From: Pseudobacillus wudalianchiensis | GTDB lineage: Bacteria > Bacillota > Bacilli > Bacillales > Domibacillaceae | Direction of reading: 5' to 3' | Length of the DNA stretch: 64,000 nt | Assembly (NCBI RefSeq): GCF_001685015.1 | Contig: NZ_MAYT01000001.1 | Span: 804,500 to 868,499 of the forward strand | Shown: piece by piece, positions 34,414 to 43,334 of the stretch | Layout of the letters: each line of letters begins with the position of its first letter | Numbering within the stretch: the stretch's first letter is position 1 | Notes under the pieces: model-generated | What the model was told of the DNA's origin: nothing | Database searches by the model: none | The model's input: only the letters and a program-made list of their open reading frames with translations | Position numbers and translations under genes: made by a program

Positions 34414-35595
34414 GTGTTGAATCCGATTTTAATAAAGAATGCAACAATTTATGCTGAAGAAGAAGTGATTGAAAAGGGGTATTTACTCATAAAAGAAGGG
34501 CAAATCGCCGGCATTTTTAAACAAGAGCCGGAGAAGCTGCCTGAACATGTCCAAATAATCGACGCGACAAACTTACTTGTTCTTCCGGGCTTCATTGATG
34601 GTCACATTCATGGGGCGAATGGTGCAGATGTGATGGATGCTACAGAGAGCGCATTAGAGGTAATGGCATCGGCTTTACCGAACGAAGGAACGACCAGTTT
34701 TCTCGCAACGACGATTACACAAGCTCCGGAAAACATTGAGCAAGCTTTAATAAATCTAGCAAAGCATCAAAATAAAGAGGGTCAGGCAGAAGTAATCGGT
34801 GTTCACCTGGAAGGACCGTTTGTAGAAAAAAAGCGAGCTGGTGCCCAGCCGCTGCCATACATTATCAAGCCGGATCTTGACTTGTTTCAAAAATGGCAGC
34901 AGCTATCAGGTGGCCGGATTAAAACGATTACGATGGCGCCTGAGCATGACCCAACCGGAGTCTTTATCAAAGAGTTAACAGCGTCTGGCGTAAATGTATC
35001 AGCTGGACACACGGATACAGATTTTGCCGGAATGAAAAGAGCCGTTTCCTTTGGAGTTCGTCAGGCTACGCATTTGTGTAATGCGATGTCAGGCATTCAT
35101 CATCGGGATATTGGCGTCGTAGGAGCGGCACTTCAATTAGAGGAGTTAAGAAGTGAGTTGATTACAGACGAAATACACGTATCCCCTGAGATGTTACAGT
35201 TAATTTTCGATCATGTAGGAAGCAAAAGGCTGATGCTGATTACTGATTCGATGCGGGCTAAGGGGCTTGCTCCCGGTCATTACGAGCTTGGTGGACAGCC
35301 TGTGAAAGTAACAGAAGATCGCGCCGTTTTAGCAGATGAAACGCTCGCCGGCAGTATTCTCAAAATGAATGACGGTGCCAAAAAGATGCTAAAGCTTAAA
35401 GGAGTCACCATTTCGGATATTATTGAAATGGCTTCTGTCAATCCGGCAAAGCAGATCGGAGTATTTGACCGTAAAGGCAGCATTTCAATTGGGAAAGATG
35501 CCGATGTGATAATAGTAGACGATGAAATAAACGTTCAATACACCATTTGCCGAGGTGCTATTGCATATAGCATAAATTCTAAAAATAAAAATTAG
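34414..35595 (+). CDS. nagA: N-acetylglucosamine-6-phosphate deacetylase NagA
   Basis: 393 residues, amidohydrolase fold. Metal site HxH in FIDGHIHGANG, then VHLEGPFVEKKRAGAQP with the metal-binding glutamate, SAGHTDTDF and THLCNAMSGIHHRDIG, and the catalytic aspartate in LITDSMRAKG. It deacetylates GlcNAc-6-P made by NanE. The start is GTG at 34414, after GAGAGGAAAGG; TTG directly behind it is an alternative. No nagB is seen in the window, so GlcN-6-P deamination must be encoded elsewhere. Confidence 0.93.
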   Translation: MLNPILIKNATIYAEEEVIEKGYLLIKEGQIAGIFKQEPEKLPEHVQIIDATNLLVLPGFIDGHIHGANGADVMDATESALEVMASALPNEGTTSFLATTITQAPENIEQALINLAKHQNKEGQAEVIGVHLEGPFVEKKRAGAQPLPYIIKPDLDLFQKWQQLSGGRIKTITMAPEHDPTGVFIKELTASGVNVSAGHTDTDFAGMKRAVSFGVRQATHLCNAMSGIHHRDIGVVGAALQLEELRSELITDEIHVSPEMLQLIFDHVGSKRLMLITDSMRAKGLAPGHYELGGQPVKVTEDRAVLADETLAGSILKMNDGAKKMLKLKGVTISDIIEMASVNPAKQIGVFDRKGSISIGKDADVIIVDDEINVQYTICRGAIAYSINSKNKN

Positions 35596-36281
35596 AATTT
35601 AACTCATCGTATTAGTCTAAGATGATAAAATACTGTTCAGCAACTGACTGGGCTTGCTTAAATGAAATATAGCTGAATTGACAGATCATGTATTGAAGAT
35701 TACGGAGTATTTTTCAGTCAATTCAGTTCTTAATAAGAGCTGAACGATGAATATAAAGAGAAGTATATAGTATTCACTATCAAAAACCGATTATTCCTGA
35801 GCGCAGGAATAATCGGTTTTTTTATTCACTAGAGGTATGACTCTCATTTGAACATTATAAAAGATCACTTTTATTAATTTTCCAGAATGGTGTGATACTA
35901 TAGAAAACTTCCACCACCTTTTTTCGATCGAGTGCACCTCTTCATTTAGAGGGACCACCAAAGCATGCAACTATTACGACTGTGAGCTAATCGCTTCCAC
36001 AGCTTAAGAAAAGCTTGATGTGATGTTAGCATAGGGGAACAGAAATCAAGACCAAGATATACGTCATTTCTTGTGATCAAAAATTTTTAAATACAGGCTG
36101 TACTGCTGGCTTCGCTTGTGTAGATGCACTAAGGGATCAGTGGACAGGTAGAAGGGCTTTAAAGAACTTAAGGCGGCCGTTGTCCTTTTCTTTCACTTTT
36201 TACCAAGAAGAAACTACTAGAGGCGTTTTACTTTAGGGAATAATAACATCAGGCATTCAAGTAACTTAAGGAGGGTTAAAA
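35596..36281. other. Intergenic region after nagA
   Basis: It holds a separated inverted repeat CTGAATTGAC (35673-35682) / GTCAATTCAG (35717-35726) and a strong terminator (35782-35826). From 35830 to 36270 I see only short, interrupted frames and no recognisable gene. Confidence 0.5.
35782..35826. terminator. Strong terminator after nagA
   Basis: An 18-bp perfect stem, AAAAACCGATTATTCCTG (35782-35799) with its complement (35804-35821), 4-nt loop, followed by T residues; the A run makes it bidirectional. Confidence 0.85.
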
Positions 36282-37139
36282 ATGGATAAAGAAATGAATT
36301 ATGGGAGTGATTACAAGTTCATTCCAGCCACTTCCATCGGCAGTGGTATTGGGATCGCGGTATTACCTGATTTATTCTGTCACACTGTCCAAATTGTCAA
36401 CTTTTGTTTAGTAGGAAATCCAAATACAGCTGATTTTGTTTTAGTGGATGCCGGAATGCCTGAATCTGCTAATGAAATTATGTCTGTTACCGAAGAACGG
36501 TTTGGTGCAAACAGCCGACCGAAAGCGATTATTTTGACCCACGGCCATTTTGATCATGTCGGAGGATTAATTGAATTGGTCAAGCATTGGAATGTTCCCG
36601 TCTATGCTCATCAAATGGAGATGCCTTTCCTGACAGGTCAGAAAAGCTATCCGGAACCGGACCCTACAGTAGAGGGCGGGATGGTAGCCAAAATGTCCCC
36701 TGCGTTCCCTAATGAACCGATAGACTTAGGAAATAACGTACAAGTGCTTCCTTCTGATGGAACTGTTCCTCATATGCCAGGGTTTAAATGGATTCATACA
36801 CCAGGACATGCTCCAGGTCATATTTCGTTATTTCGGGAAAAAGACCGGGCATTAATTGCCGGAGATGCTTTCGTTACGGTGAAACAGGAGTACCTGTATA
36901 AAGTGTTCACCCAGGAACAAGAGATAAGCGGGCCTCCTCGCTATCTGACAACAGACTGGGAAGCTGCCAAGGAATCGGTCATTAAGTTAAATAAATTAAA
37001 GCCTGCAGTTGCTGTTACTGGCCATGGGCTGCCAATGTCCGGTGAATTGCTAGCAACAAGCCTGGAAAAACTCGTTAACGAATTTGATCAGGTTGCTGTA
37101 CCTGACTATGGAAAGTATGTAAATAAAAATAGGCATTAA
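36282..37139 (+). CDS. MBL-fold metallo-hydrolase
   Basis: 285 residues. The metal motif HxHxDH is in LTHGHFDHVGG; further ligands are H in THTPGHAPGHISLF-like GH and D in IAGDAF, and the late histidine in AVTGHGLPMSG. It resembles the glyoxalase-II-like, lactonase-like branch with a C-terminal helix. The substrate is unknown. GGAGG precedes the ATG. It stands alone between the nagA terminator and an MFS remnant. Confidence 0.87.
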   Translation: MDKEMNYGSDYKFIPATSIGSGIGIAVLPDLFCHTVQIVNFCLVGNPNTADFVLVDAGMPESANEIMSVTEERFGANSRPKAIILTHGHFDHVGGLIELVKHWNVPVYAHQMEMPFLTGQKSYPEPDPTVEGGMVAKMSPAFPNEPIDLGNNVQVLPSDGTVPHMPGFKWIHTPGHAPGHISLFREKDRALIAGDAFVTVKQEYLYKVFTQEQEISGPPRYLTTDWEAAKESVIKLNKLKPAVAVTGHGLPMSGELLATSLEKLVNEFDQVAVPDYGKYVNKNRH

Positions 37140-37224
37140 AGAAGAGGCCATCTGTATGTTCTTCCACATTAAAGAACAACCGCGCAATCTGTATACGTAT
37201 GAAATGCGGGAGATATTAGGTCGT

Positions 37225-37248
37225 AAAGACGGTGAAATCACCGTCTTT
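37225..37248 (+). terminator. Possible terminator after the MBL gene
   Basis: AAAGACGGTG (37225-37234) pairs perfectly with CACCGTCTTT (37239-37248) around a 4-nt loop; the T run is short. Confidence 0.5.
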
Positions 37249-37329
37249 ATCCAATATCTTTTCCAAGGGGAACAGTCAAGGAAGCTTAGTTGCAAAATTA
37301 GGGCTCTTCGCACGTAATTCAATAAATAT

Positions 37330-37560
37330 TTAATCAATCATTTTATCTGGCGGCTCTATCCATTCATTGCCGCTCTTTCCAAGATAGCGTGATAAATAGG
37401 GCAACCGCCAGGATAATACCAGAGAAGATATAAGGAAAATCCATATTAGGATCAAAAAAGATATATCACCCATAGCAGGAGCTATAATATTTCCTAAGCC
37501 TGTATAAGTAGGGTTCATTCCTGCTGCAAATCCCTAAAAAGGCTCCAGCTATAAGGCACA
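37330..37560 (-). pseudogene. Remnant of an MFS transporter
   Basis: On the minus strand the last 62 codons read GMNPTYTGLGNIIAPAMGD followed by a hydrophobic helix and a short tail, which looks like the end of a major facilitator exporter. Just upstream AGAFLG continues the same protein in another frame, so a frameshift separates the two. No further upstream part is present. The family call is from general MFS character and is tentative. Confidence 0.45.
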
Positions 37561-37639
37561 ATGGAGCGATAATTGCGGAAAAGAGATATTTGCAGGAGGG
37601 CAGGAAGAGACGGGTTTTGCATGAAAATATGGAAGTCTA

Positions 37640-37673
37640 TTTCATATAAAAAGGACGCCTTAGAGACGTCCTT
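37640..37673 (-). terminator. Terminator of the sigma-54 regulator gene
   Basis: AAGGACG (37651-37657) pairs with CGTCCTT (37667-37673); on the minus strand TTTT follows the hairpin. Confidence 0.65.
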
Positions 37674-37698
37674 AAGTCGGCTTTGCAAGCCCATCTTC

Positions 37699-39105
37699 TT
37701 ATTTGGCTGATACAGGTATCTGTAACTTATCTATTTTTCTATAGATTGTTCTTACACTTACCCCTAAGTCTTCCGCGACTAATTTTTTCCCTTCATGATC
37801 GTAACCATACTGGTTGAGCTTTTGAATAAGCACCTCTCTCTCCATTTCTTTAAAAGCTCTTTTTTCCTTTTGAAGAGAGTGATTAGTAGCTTCCAACTTT
37901 TTGAGAGAGGGGGGTAAGGACGAAACGCTCAACTGCGCACTTTTTTCCATGTTCATGCTATACTCAAGCACATTTTCTAACTCCCGAATGTTTCCAGGCC
38001 AGTGATGTTGTTTTAACCTTCTTAAAAATTCTTTATCGCATGTTTGAATAAATTTACCCGTTCTTGTCTGAAGTTTTTCAATGAGTACAGGCACGATTTC
38101 ATCGATGTCTTCTTTTCTTTCCCGCAAAGGAGGCAAATGAATCGGAATAACATTAAGTCTGTAATAGAGATCTGAGCGAAATTGTTTCGATTCCATTAAC
38201 TGCTCTAATGATTGATTAGCCGCCGCAATGACACGAACATTTACTTCTTTAGAAACCGTTCCGCCAATTCTTTGCACGACACCATCCTGCAATACTTTTA
38301 GCAATTTAGGCTGCATTTGTAGAGGAAGATCAGCAATTTCATCTAGAAAAAGGGTGCCTCTATCTGCTAGTTCGAAATATCCTGGCTTTCCCGTTTTTCT
38401 TGCTCCGGTAAAAGCTCCTTCTTCATAACCGAATAATTCACTTTCAAATAAAGACTCTGGAATACTTGCACAATTTATTTCAACGAAGTTTCCTTGCCGA
38501 AAGATACTTCGTTCATGAAGCATCTTTGCCAATAAGCTTTTCCCCGTCCCGGTTTCTCCTGTAATGATAATAGAAGAGGTACTGTTAACAAGGCTTTTCA
38601 TCAATTCTTTTAAATCATGTAATGTCTCACTATTTCCGAGAATATAGTCCGTTTTCTCCGTCTCTTTCTTTGATATCAGTTTAAAATCCCCAAGTTCATG
38701 GAGGATGTTCATGATAACGTCACTTAATTGTGACATCCAATGGCTGTATTCTTTCTGGCTTTCCATTAGTCTTTCCTCACCGTCCGTAGAAAAGCTCACA
38801 AATGCAAGGTAGCCGTAGTGTTTTTCATCTTCAACGATGTTCCGTACAATCTCAACGGTTGATGGGCAGTTTTTTTGAAAATGACAGCCTTGGCACATTT
38901 TCATATGCCCCGGTTTATGAAGAAAGCTGATCGGATGCTTATACAGCTTTCTGAAAAACGGTAAATGTACCCGGTTTCCTTTCCTTTTCCTGTATTCCTC
39001 TGTTGAAGCGGTCAGTACACCTTCATGATTAAAAAAAGCTATTTCGATTTGTAAGAGTTCTGAAAATGTATGAATGACTTTTGTGATGACATTGACTGAC
39101 GACAA
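37699..39105 (-). CDS. Sigma-54-dependent transcriptional activator
   Basis: 468 residues. The N-terminal sensor (1-150) contains a cysteine cluster, MCQGCHFQKNC, that could bind a metal or react to redox state. The AAA+ domain has Walker A GETGTGKS, the sigma-54 contact loop GAFTGA and Walker B LFLDEIADLP. A Fis-type helix-turn-helix ends the protein (AEDLGVSVRTIYRKIDKL). TTG at 39105 follows AAAGGAGGG by 6 nt; an upstream TTG at 39129 overlaps the ribosome binding site. The gene is divergent from a sigma-54 promoter, and an inverted repeat between them is its likely binding site. It presumably activates the amino-acid-type operon to the right. Confidence 0.92.
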   Translation of the reverse strand: MSSVNVITKVIHTFSELLQIEIAFFNHEGVLTASTEEYRKRKGNRVHLPFFRKLYKHPISFLHKPGHMKMCQGCHFQKNCPSTVEIVRNIVEDEKHYGYLAFVSFSTDGEERLMESQKEYSHWMSQLSDVIMNILHELGDFKLISKKETEKTDYILGNSETLHDLKELMKSLVNSTSSIIITGETGTGKSLLAKMLHERSIFRQGNFVEINCASIPESLFESELFGYEEGAFTGARKTGKPGYFELADRGTLFLDEIADLPLQMQPKLLKVLQDGVVQRIGGTVSKEVNVRVIAAANQSLEQLMESKQFRSDLYYRLNVIPIHLPPLRERKEDIDEIVPVLIEKLQTRTGKFIQTCDKEFLRRLKQHHWPGNIRELENVLEYSMNMEKSAQLSVSSLPPSLKKLEATNHSLQKEKRAFKEMEREVLIQKLNQYGYDHEGKKLVAEDLGVSVRTIYRKIDKLQIPVSAK

Positions 39106-39289
39106 AAGAAACCCTCCTTTAAATGGCAAGTAGTTAAGGACGTTTGATAAAAAAGAAAAATCGAAAAATTATGAAATATCGTGAGCGGCTATCGGTGTTA
39201 AAACCTGAGTTTGAAAGATTTTAGAAAGTTTTCTAGGTCTAAGTAACTGGAGTGGAATATATTATTCATGATTATAATTTCCGAATTCC

Positions 39290-39324
39290 AAAAATGTCAA
39301 TAACGAATAGATATTGACATTTTT
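39290..39324 (+). promoter_or_regulatory. Candidate upstream activating sequence
   Basis: AAAAATGTCAATA (39290-39302) and TATTGACATTTTT (39312-39324) are perfect 13-bp inverted arms with a 9-bp gap, centred about 100 bases before the expected start. A further TGTCA follows. Position and symmetry suit a dimeric sigma-54 activator. Confidence 0.7.
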
Positions 39325-39382
39325 GTCAAAAGGATGCTGGGAAGGTTTTTTACAAACGTTGATTTTACGTAGTTTATTAACT

Positions 39383-39398
39383 TGGCATACTTATTGCA
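39383..39398 (+). promoter_or_regulatory. Sigma-54 (SigL) -24/-12 promoter
   Basis: TGGCATACTTATTGCA matches the consensus TGGCACGNNNNTTGCA with exact GG-GC spacing. It lies 36 bases before the SDR gene start, so transcription would begin near 39409. Confidence 0.82.
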
Positions 39399-39433
39399 AT
39401 ATAGACTAGCAAAACCATAAAGGAGGTTATTTT

Positions 39434-40210
39434 TTGGAAAAGGACTATTTTCAACTAAAAGACAAAGTCTCTGTTGTGACAGGGGCAGCATCAGGAATTG
39501 GGTATGCTACAGCAGAACTTCTAGCTGAGGTGGGAGCCAAAGTTATTCTTCTTGATATTGATGAGGAGAAGGGTTCGCAAGCTGCACAAAGTTTGCGCGA
39601 AAAAGGCTTTCAAGCAGAGTTTAAAAAGTGCAACGTCACTAGCAAGTTGGATTGCGAAGAAGTTGGTAATTACATCAAAGAAACGTATAAAAACGTCGAT
39701 GTACTTTTCAATAATGCCGGAATCATAAGAAGAAAAACAGTGGTTGATCTGGAAGAGTCTGAATGGGATGCCGTTATCGATGTCTCTCTAAAAGGTGTAT
39801 ACCTTTTATCAAAATACCTGATTCCCGTCATGGATAGCGAACGTGGTGGAAGCATTATCAATACGGGTTCAGGATGGGGCTTAAAAGGCGGTGATAAGGC
39901 TGCAGCCTACTGTGCTGCAAAAGCCGGCGTTGTCAATTTGACAAAAGCGATGGCCATTGATCATGGACCGCAAAATATCCGGGTGAACTGTATCTGCCCA
40001 GGCGACACTGACACACCGCTATTGAGAGACGAGGCGAAACAATTACAGGTAGAAGAAGGAGCTTTTCTTAAAGGATCGGCAACAGACCGTCCATTAGCTA
40101 GAATCGGTACACCGCGTGACATCGCAAAGGGCGTCTTATTCCTGGCAAGTGATTTATCCGCTTGGATGACAGGGACAGAGCTAGTTGTTGATGGAGGCGG
40201 TTTAGCTTAA
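39434..40210 (+). CDS. SDR family oxidoreductase
   Basis: 258 residues, classical short-chain dehydrogenase. Cofactor motif TGAASGIGYATAELLA, LDID at the end of beta-2 (prefers NAD), NNAG, the catalytic Ser in NTGSGWGLKGG, and YCAAKAG for Tyr and Lys. The late TELVVDGGGL is typical of 3-oxoacyl reductase-like enzymes. The start is TTG, with AGGAGG upstream. First gene of the sigma-54 operon. It would oxidise a hydroxy group of the substrate or of an intermediate; the substrate is not known. Confidence 0.88.
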   Translation: MEKDYFQLKDKVSVVTGAASGIGYATAELLAEVGAKVILLDIDEEKGSQAAQSLREKGFQAEFKKCNVTSKLDCEEVGNYIKETYKNVDVLFNNAGIIRRKTVVDLEESEWDAVIDVSLKGVYLLSKYLIPVMDSERGGSIINTGSGWGLKGGDKAAAYCAAKAGVVNLTKAMAIDHGPQNIRVNCICPGDTDTPLLRDEAKQLQVEEGAFLKGSATDRPLARIGTPRDIAKGVLFLASDLSAWMTGTELVVDGGGLA

Positions 40211-40235
40211 TCACAAAAATTTAGGAGGTATTACT

Positions 40236-41624
40236 ATGACAAACAAGGTGCATCCTTACATACCGAATATGGTGCCTGAAGTAAAAGAAGAAATGTTAAA
40301 AGAAATCGGCGCTCAGTCTACTATGGAGCTGTATTCTTGTATTCCTGAAGAACTTCAGCTAAAAAAAGACATGGATATTCCAGAAGCATTGACTGAATAT
40401 GAACTGCGCCGTCATGTAGAAGGTTTATTAAGCAAAAACATTAGCGCCAACGAATACTTGAATTTCTTGGGAGCCGGATGCTGGCAGCATTTTGTTCCGG
40501 CTGTTTGTGATGAAGTGAACCAGCGGGCAGAATTTTTAACAGCTTATGCTGGTGAACCTTATGAGGACCACGGTCGCTACCAGGCTCTATTTGAGTATCA
40601 AAGTTTGCTGGCAGAACTCGTCGATATGGACGTTGTAAACGTACCTACGTTTGACTGGGGGCAAGCAGCAGCTACCTCCATTAGAATGGCAGCCCGTATA
40701 ACAGGGAGAAAGAAAATCTTATTAGCAAGCACAGTTGCACCAGAAAGATCAAAAATTGTTGTCAATTATGGATCTCCGGAGCTTGAATTTGATTTTGTAG
40801 GCTTCGAGGAAAATACAGGCTTGTTAGATTTAGACGATCTAGCAAGCAAACTATCTAATGACACAGCAGCAATCTATTTTGAAAATCCTTCCTATTTAGG
40901 GTTCATTGAGTCCCAGGGAGCTGAAATTTCAAAACTTGCTAAAAAGCATGGCGCTCTTATGGTTGTTGGAGTAGATCCTATTTCGTTAGGTGTGCTCGCA
41001 CCGCCAAGCCAATATGGCGCTGACATTGTTTGCGGTGACTTGCAGCCTCTTGGAATGCATATGAACTACAGCGGCGGGCAAGCCGGATTCATCGCTACAC
41101 GAGACGAAGAGAAGTTTGTAAATGAGTACCCATCCCGACTATTTGGCATCGTGCCAACAGTCAAAGAAGGCGAATATGGATTTGGCGATGTAGCCTACGA
41201 ACGAACTTCTTTTGCCTTGCGCGAAAAAGGAAAAGAATCTGTAGGAACACAAACGGCATTATGGGGAATTACAGCCGGTGTATACCTATCTTTGCTTGGC
41301 CCGAATGGAATGTACGAGCTGGGACAAACCATTATGCAAAATAGCCAATATGCAGTTAAGCAGATTAACAAAATTCCAGGAGTAAAAGGCTCAAGGTTGA
41401 GTTCTCCTTTCTTTAAAGAATTTATTATTGATTTTAATGATACAGGCCTTTCAGTTGAGGCTATTAATAAAAAGTTATTAGAGAAAAAGATTTTTGGCGG
41501 CAAGGATCTTTCTAAGGAATTTCCAGAGTACGGTCAATCCGCTCTATATTGTGTGACAGAAGTGCATACAAAAGATGATCTTGATCAATTGATCACATCT
41601 CTAAAAGAAATAGTGACGAACTAA
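40236..41624 (+). CDS. GcvPA-like PLP-fold protein (glycine decarboxylase subunit 1 homolog)
   Basis: 462 residues. HPYIPNMVPEVKEEMLKEIG and NFLGAGCWQHFVPAVCDEV follow the start of glycine dehydrogenase subunit 1; the later GDLQPLGMHMNYSGGQAGFIA also matches. Usual GcvPA lengths are near 450. The segment VPTFDWGQAAATSIRMAARI differs from the TALAEA-like motif of housekeeping GcvPA. GcvT and GcvH are not in this operon. The partner GcvPB-like gene follows at 29 nt. I read this as a paralog that was recruited to another amine or amino acid reaction. Confidence 0.82.
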   Translation: MTNKVHPYIPNMVPEVKEEMLKEIGAQSTMELYSCIPEELQLKKDMDIPEALTEYELRRHVEGLLSKNISANEYLNFLGAGCWQHFVPAVCDEVNQRAEFLTAYAGEPYEDHGRYQALFEYQSLLAELVDMDVVNVPTFDWGQAAATSIRMAARITGRKKILLASTVAPERSKIVVNYGSPELEFDFVGFEENTGLLDLDDLASKLSNDTAAIYFENPSYLGFIESQGAEISKLAKKHGALMVVGVDPISLGVLAPPSQYGADIVCGDLQPLGMHMNYSGGQAGFIATRDEEKFVNEYPSRLFGIVPTVKEGEYGFGDVAYERTSFALREKGKESVGTQTALWGITAGVYLSLLGPNGMYELGQTIMQNSQYAVKQINKIPGVKGSRLSSPFFKEFIIDFNDTGLSVEAINKKLLEKKIFGGKDLSKEFPEYGQSALYCVTEVHTKDDLDQLITSLKEIVTN

Positions 41625-41653
41625 ACTGCGCAAGAAGAAGGGAGAGCTGACAA

Positions 41654-43225
41654 ATGGAAAGAATCCAAAGAAAGAGCAAAGTAAGGGATTTTCACCAGGC
41701 AAAGTGGAATGAACCAGTTATTTTTGAACTGCATCAAAAAGGGGAAAGAGGAGTCGAAATTCCTCTTTCTAATAAAGCTATCGTATCAGAAGTAGGTGAT
41801 GGGATTTCAGCGATCCCTGACAGTATCGCTAGAAAAGAAAAACCAAACCTTCCTGAGATTGGCCAGGCCCGCGTCCTTCGACATTACGTTCGCCTATCTC
41901 AAGAAACGCTGGGTTCAGACTTTAACGTTGAAATTGGTCAAGGAACTTGTACGATGAAGTACATTCCAAAGATTAACGAACTATTGGTAAGAAACCCTAA
42001 AATCATGGAACTGCATCCTCTTCAAGACGAGAGCACTGTTCAGGGAATGCTCGAGATCATCTACAAGCTCGATTTATGTATGAGAGAAATTTCGGGAATG
42101 GATCATTTCTCTTTCCAGCCAAGCGGCGGTACTCAAGCATTATTTGCCATGGCGGCGATTGCTAGAAAGTATCATGAATCCCGCGGAGAAGCGGATCAGC
42201 GTAATGAGATCATTACAACGATTTTTTCTCATCCTTCTCAGGCCGCTACAGCTGCTGTAAAAGGATTTAAAGTGATTACATTGCATCCAGATGAGGATGG
42301 GTTCCCTGACATTGAAAAGCTGAAAGCGGTTGTTTCAGAACGCACAGCTGGATTTGTTGTGGCGAACCCGGAAGACACAGGGATCTATAACCCTAGAATC
42401 AAAGAATTCACTGATATTGTTCACGAAGCAGGAGGCATCTGCTATTACGACCAAGCAAACGCAAATGGGCTTCTCGGAATCACGCGTGCAAAAGAAGCCG
42501 GCTTCGATATGTGTTTCTTTAACCTTCATAAAACATTTGCCGCTCCTCATATGTGCGGAGGACCGGCAACAGGCGCACTCGGTGTAACGGAAGAATTGAA
42601 AGAATTTTTACCTGCTCCAATTGTGGAGTTTGATGGAGATAAATATTATCTTAACGAGGACCTTGAGCATTCGATCGGCAAGGTGCGCGCCTTTCACGGC
42701 GTAGCCCAAACCGTTTTAAGATCATATGCCTGGATCCGCGCGCTAGGGCCAGACGGGTTAAAGGAAGTTGCTCAAACAGCGGTGCTTAATAATAATTATC
42801 TGTATCACAAAGTGCAAAAAATCCGCGGTGCAAGCGCTCCGTATGTAAAAGGACAGCGCCTTGAACAGGTGCGATACAGTTGGGAGCAGATGGCAAAAGA
42901 AACAGGCGTCACGACAGAAGATGTACAGAGAAGGATGACAGATTTCGGTCTTCATTACTGGACTAGCCACCATCCGTATATAGTGCCTCAGCCGTTTACT
43001 TTAGAGCCAACTGAAAGCTATTCAAAAACCGACCTGGATGAGTACATTGCAGCCCTTGAACAGATCTCTGAAGAAGCCTATGAGAATCCGGAAGTTGTTC
43101 AGAATGCTCCGTACAACAGCACAATTCATAAATTGGATGAACAAGACTTTCTCGACGATCCGGAGAAATGGTGCATTACATGGAGAGCCTATCAGAAGAA
43201 AACAAAACAGCCAGAACGCATATAA
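41654..43225 (+). CDS. GcvPB-like PLP enzyme (glycine decarboxylase subunit 2 homolog)
   Basis: 523 residues, longer than the usual 480-490 because of an extended C-terminus (from about residue 480). The PLP lysine lies in FFNLHKTFAAPHMCGGPATG, which differs from the HKTFS-PHGGGGPG pattern of true glycine decarboxylases. The N-terminal SQETLGSDFNVEIGQGTCTMKY and MDHFSFQPSGGTQALFAM resemble LS..-GFYPLGSCTMKYNP and the S-x-GAQGE-type region. It should form a heterodimer with the preceding protein. The altered residues around the lipoyl-arm entry and the lack of GcvH suggest a different substrate or a free amino donor. Confidence 0.82.
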   Translation: MERIQRKSKVRDFHQAKWNEPVIFELHQKGERGVEIPLSNKAIVSEVGDGISAIPDSIARKEKPNLPEIGQARVLRHYVRLSQETLGSDFNVEIGQGTCTMKYIPKINELLVRNPKIMELHPLQDESTVQGMLEIIYKLDLCMREISGMDHFSFQPSGGTQALFAMAAIARKYHESRGEADQRNEIITTIFSHPSQAATAAVKGFKVITLHPDEDGFPDIEKLKAVVSERTAGFVVANPEDTGIYNPRIKEFTDIVHEAGGICYYDQANANGLLGITRAKEAGFDMCFFNLHKTFAAPHMCGGPATGALGVTEELKEFLPAPIVEFDGDKYYLNEDLEHSIGKVRAFHGVAQTVLRSYAWIRALGPDGLKEVAQTAVLNNNYLYHKVQKIRGASAPYVKGQRLEQVRYSWEQMAKETGVTTEDVQRRMTDFGLHYWTSHHPYIVPQPFTLEPTESYSKTDLDEYIAALEQISEEAYENPEVVQNAPYNSTIHKLDEQDFLDDPEKWCITWRAYQKKTKQPERI

Positions 43226-43232
43226 ATCCGGA

Positions 43233-43268
43233 AGGCAATCAAGTCCAAACTTGATTGCCTCCCTTATA
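43233..43268 (+). terminator. Hairpin after the GcvPB-like gene
   Basis: AGGCAATCAAG (43233-43243) pairs perfectly with CTTGATTGCCT (43250-43260). The T run is broken, so it may act as a partial terminator or mRNA stabiliser between the enzyme genes and the transporter genes. Confidence 0.6.
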
Positions 43269-43334
43269 TAATTTTCCTTCAATAAAGTAACAGCAGTGAG
43301 TGAGAAAAATCCTATTGATAAGAGGTGTATGTAA

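Larger units (their letters stand above)
37140..37698. other. Stretch with decayed coding sequence and hairpins
   Basis: It holds a hairpin after the MBL gene, a minus-strand MFS transporter remnant and the terminator of the sigma-54 regulator. A 53-codon plus-strand frame (37155-37316) has no ribosome binding site and was not accepted. Confidence 0.5.
39106..39433. other. Divergent control region with sigma-54 elements
   Basis: 328 bases without a gene. It contains the activator palindrome and the -24/-12 promoter listed separately; the part from 39130 to 39285 shows nothing further. Confidence 0.6.

Noticed and set aside
37155..37316. Plus-strand 53-codon frame after the MBL gene
   Set aside because: No ribosome binding site, and it contains the 37225-37248 hairpin.
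40236..43225. Housekeeping glycine cleavage system
   Set aside because: GcvT and GcvH are absent, the PLP-loop signature differs and the operon is under sigma-54 with transport genes.
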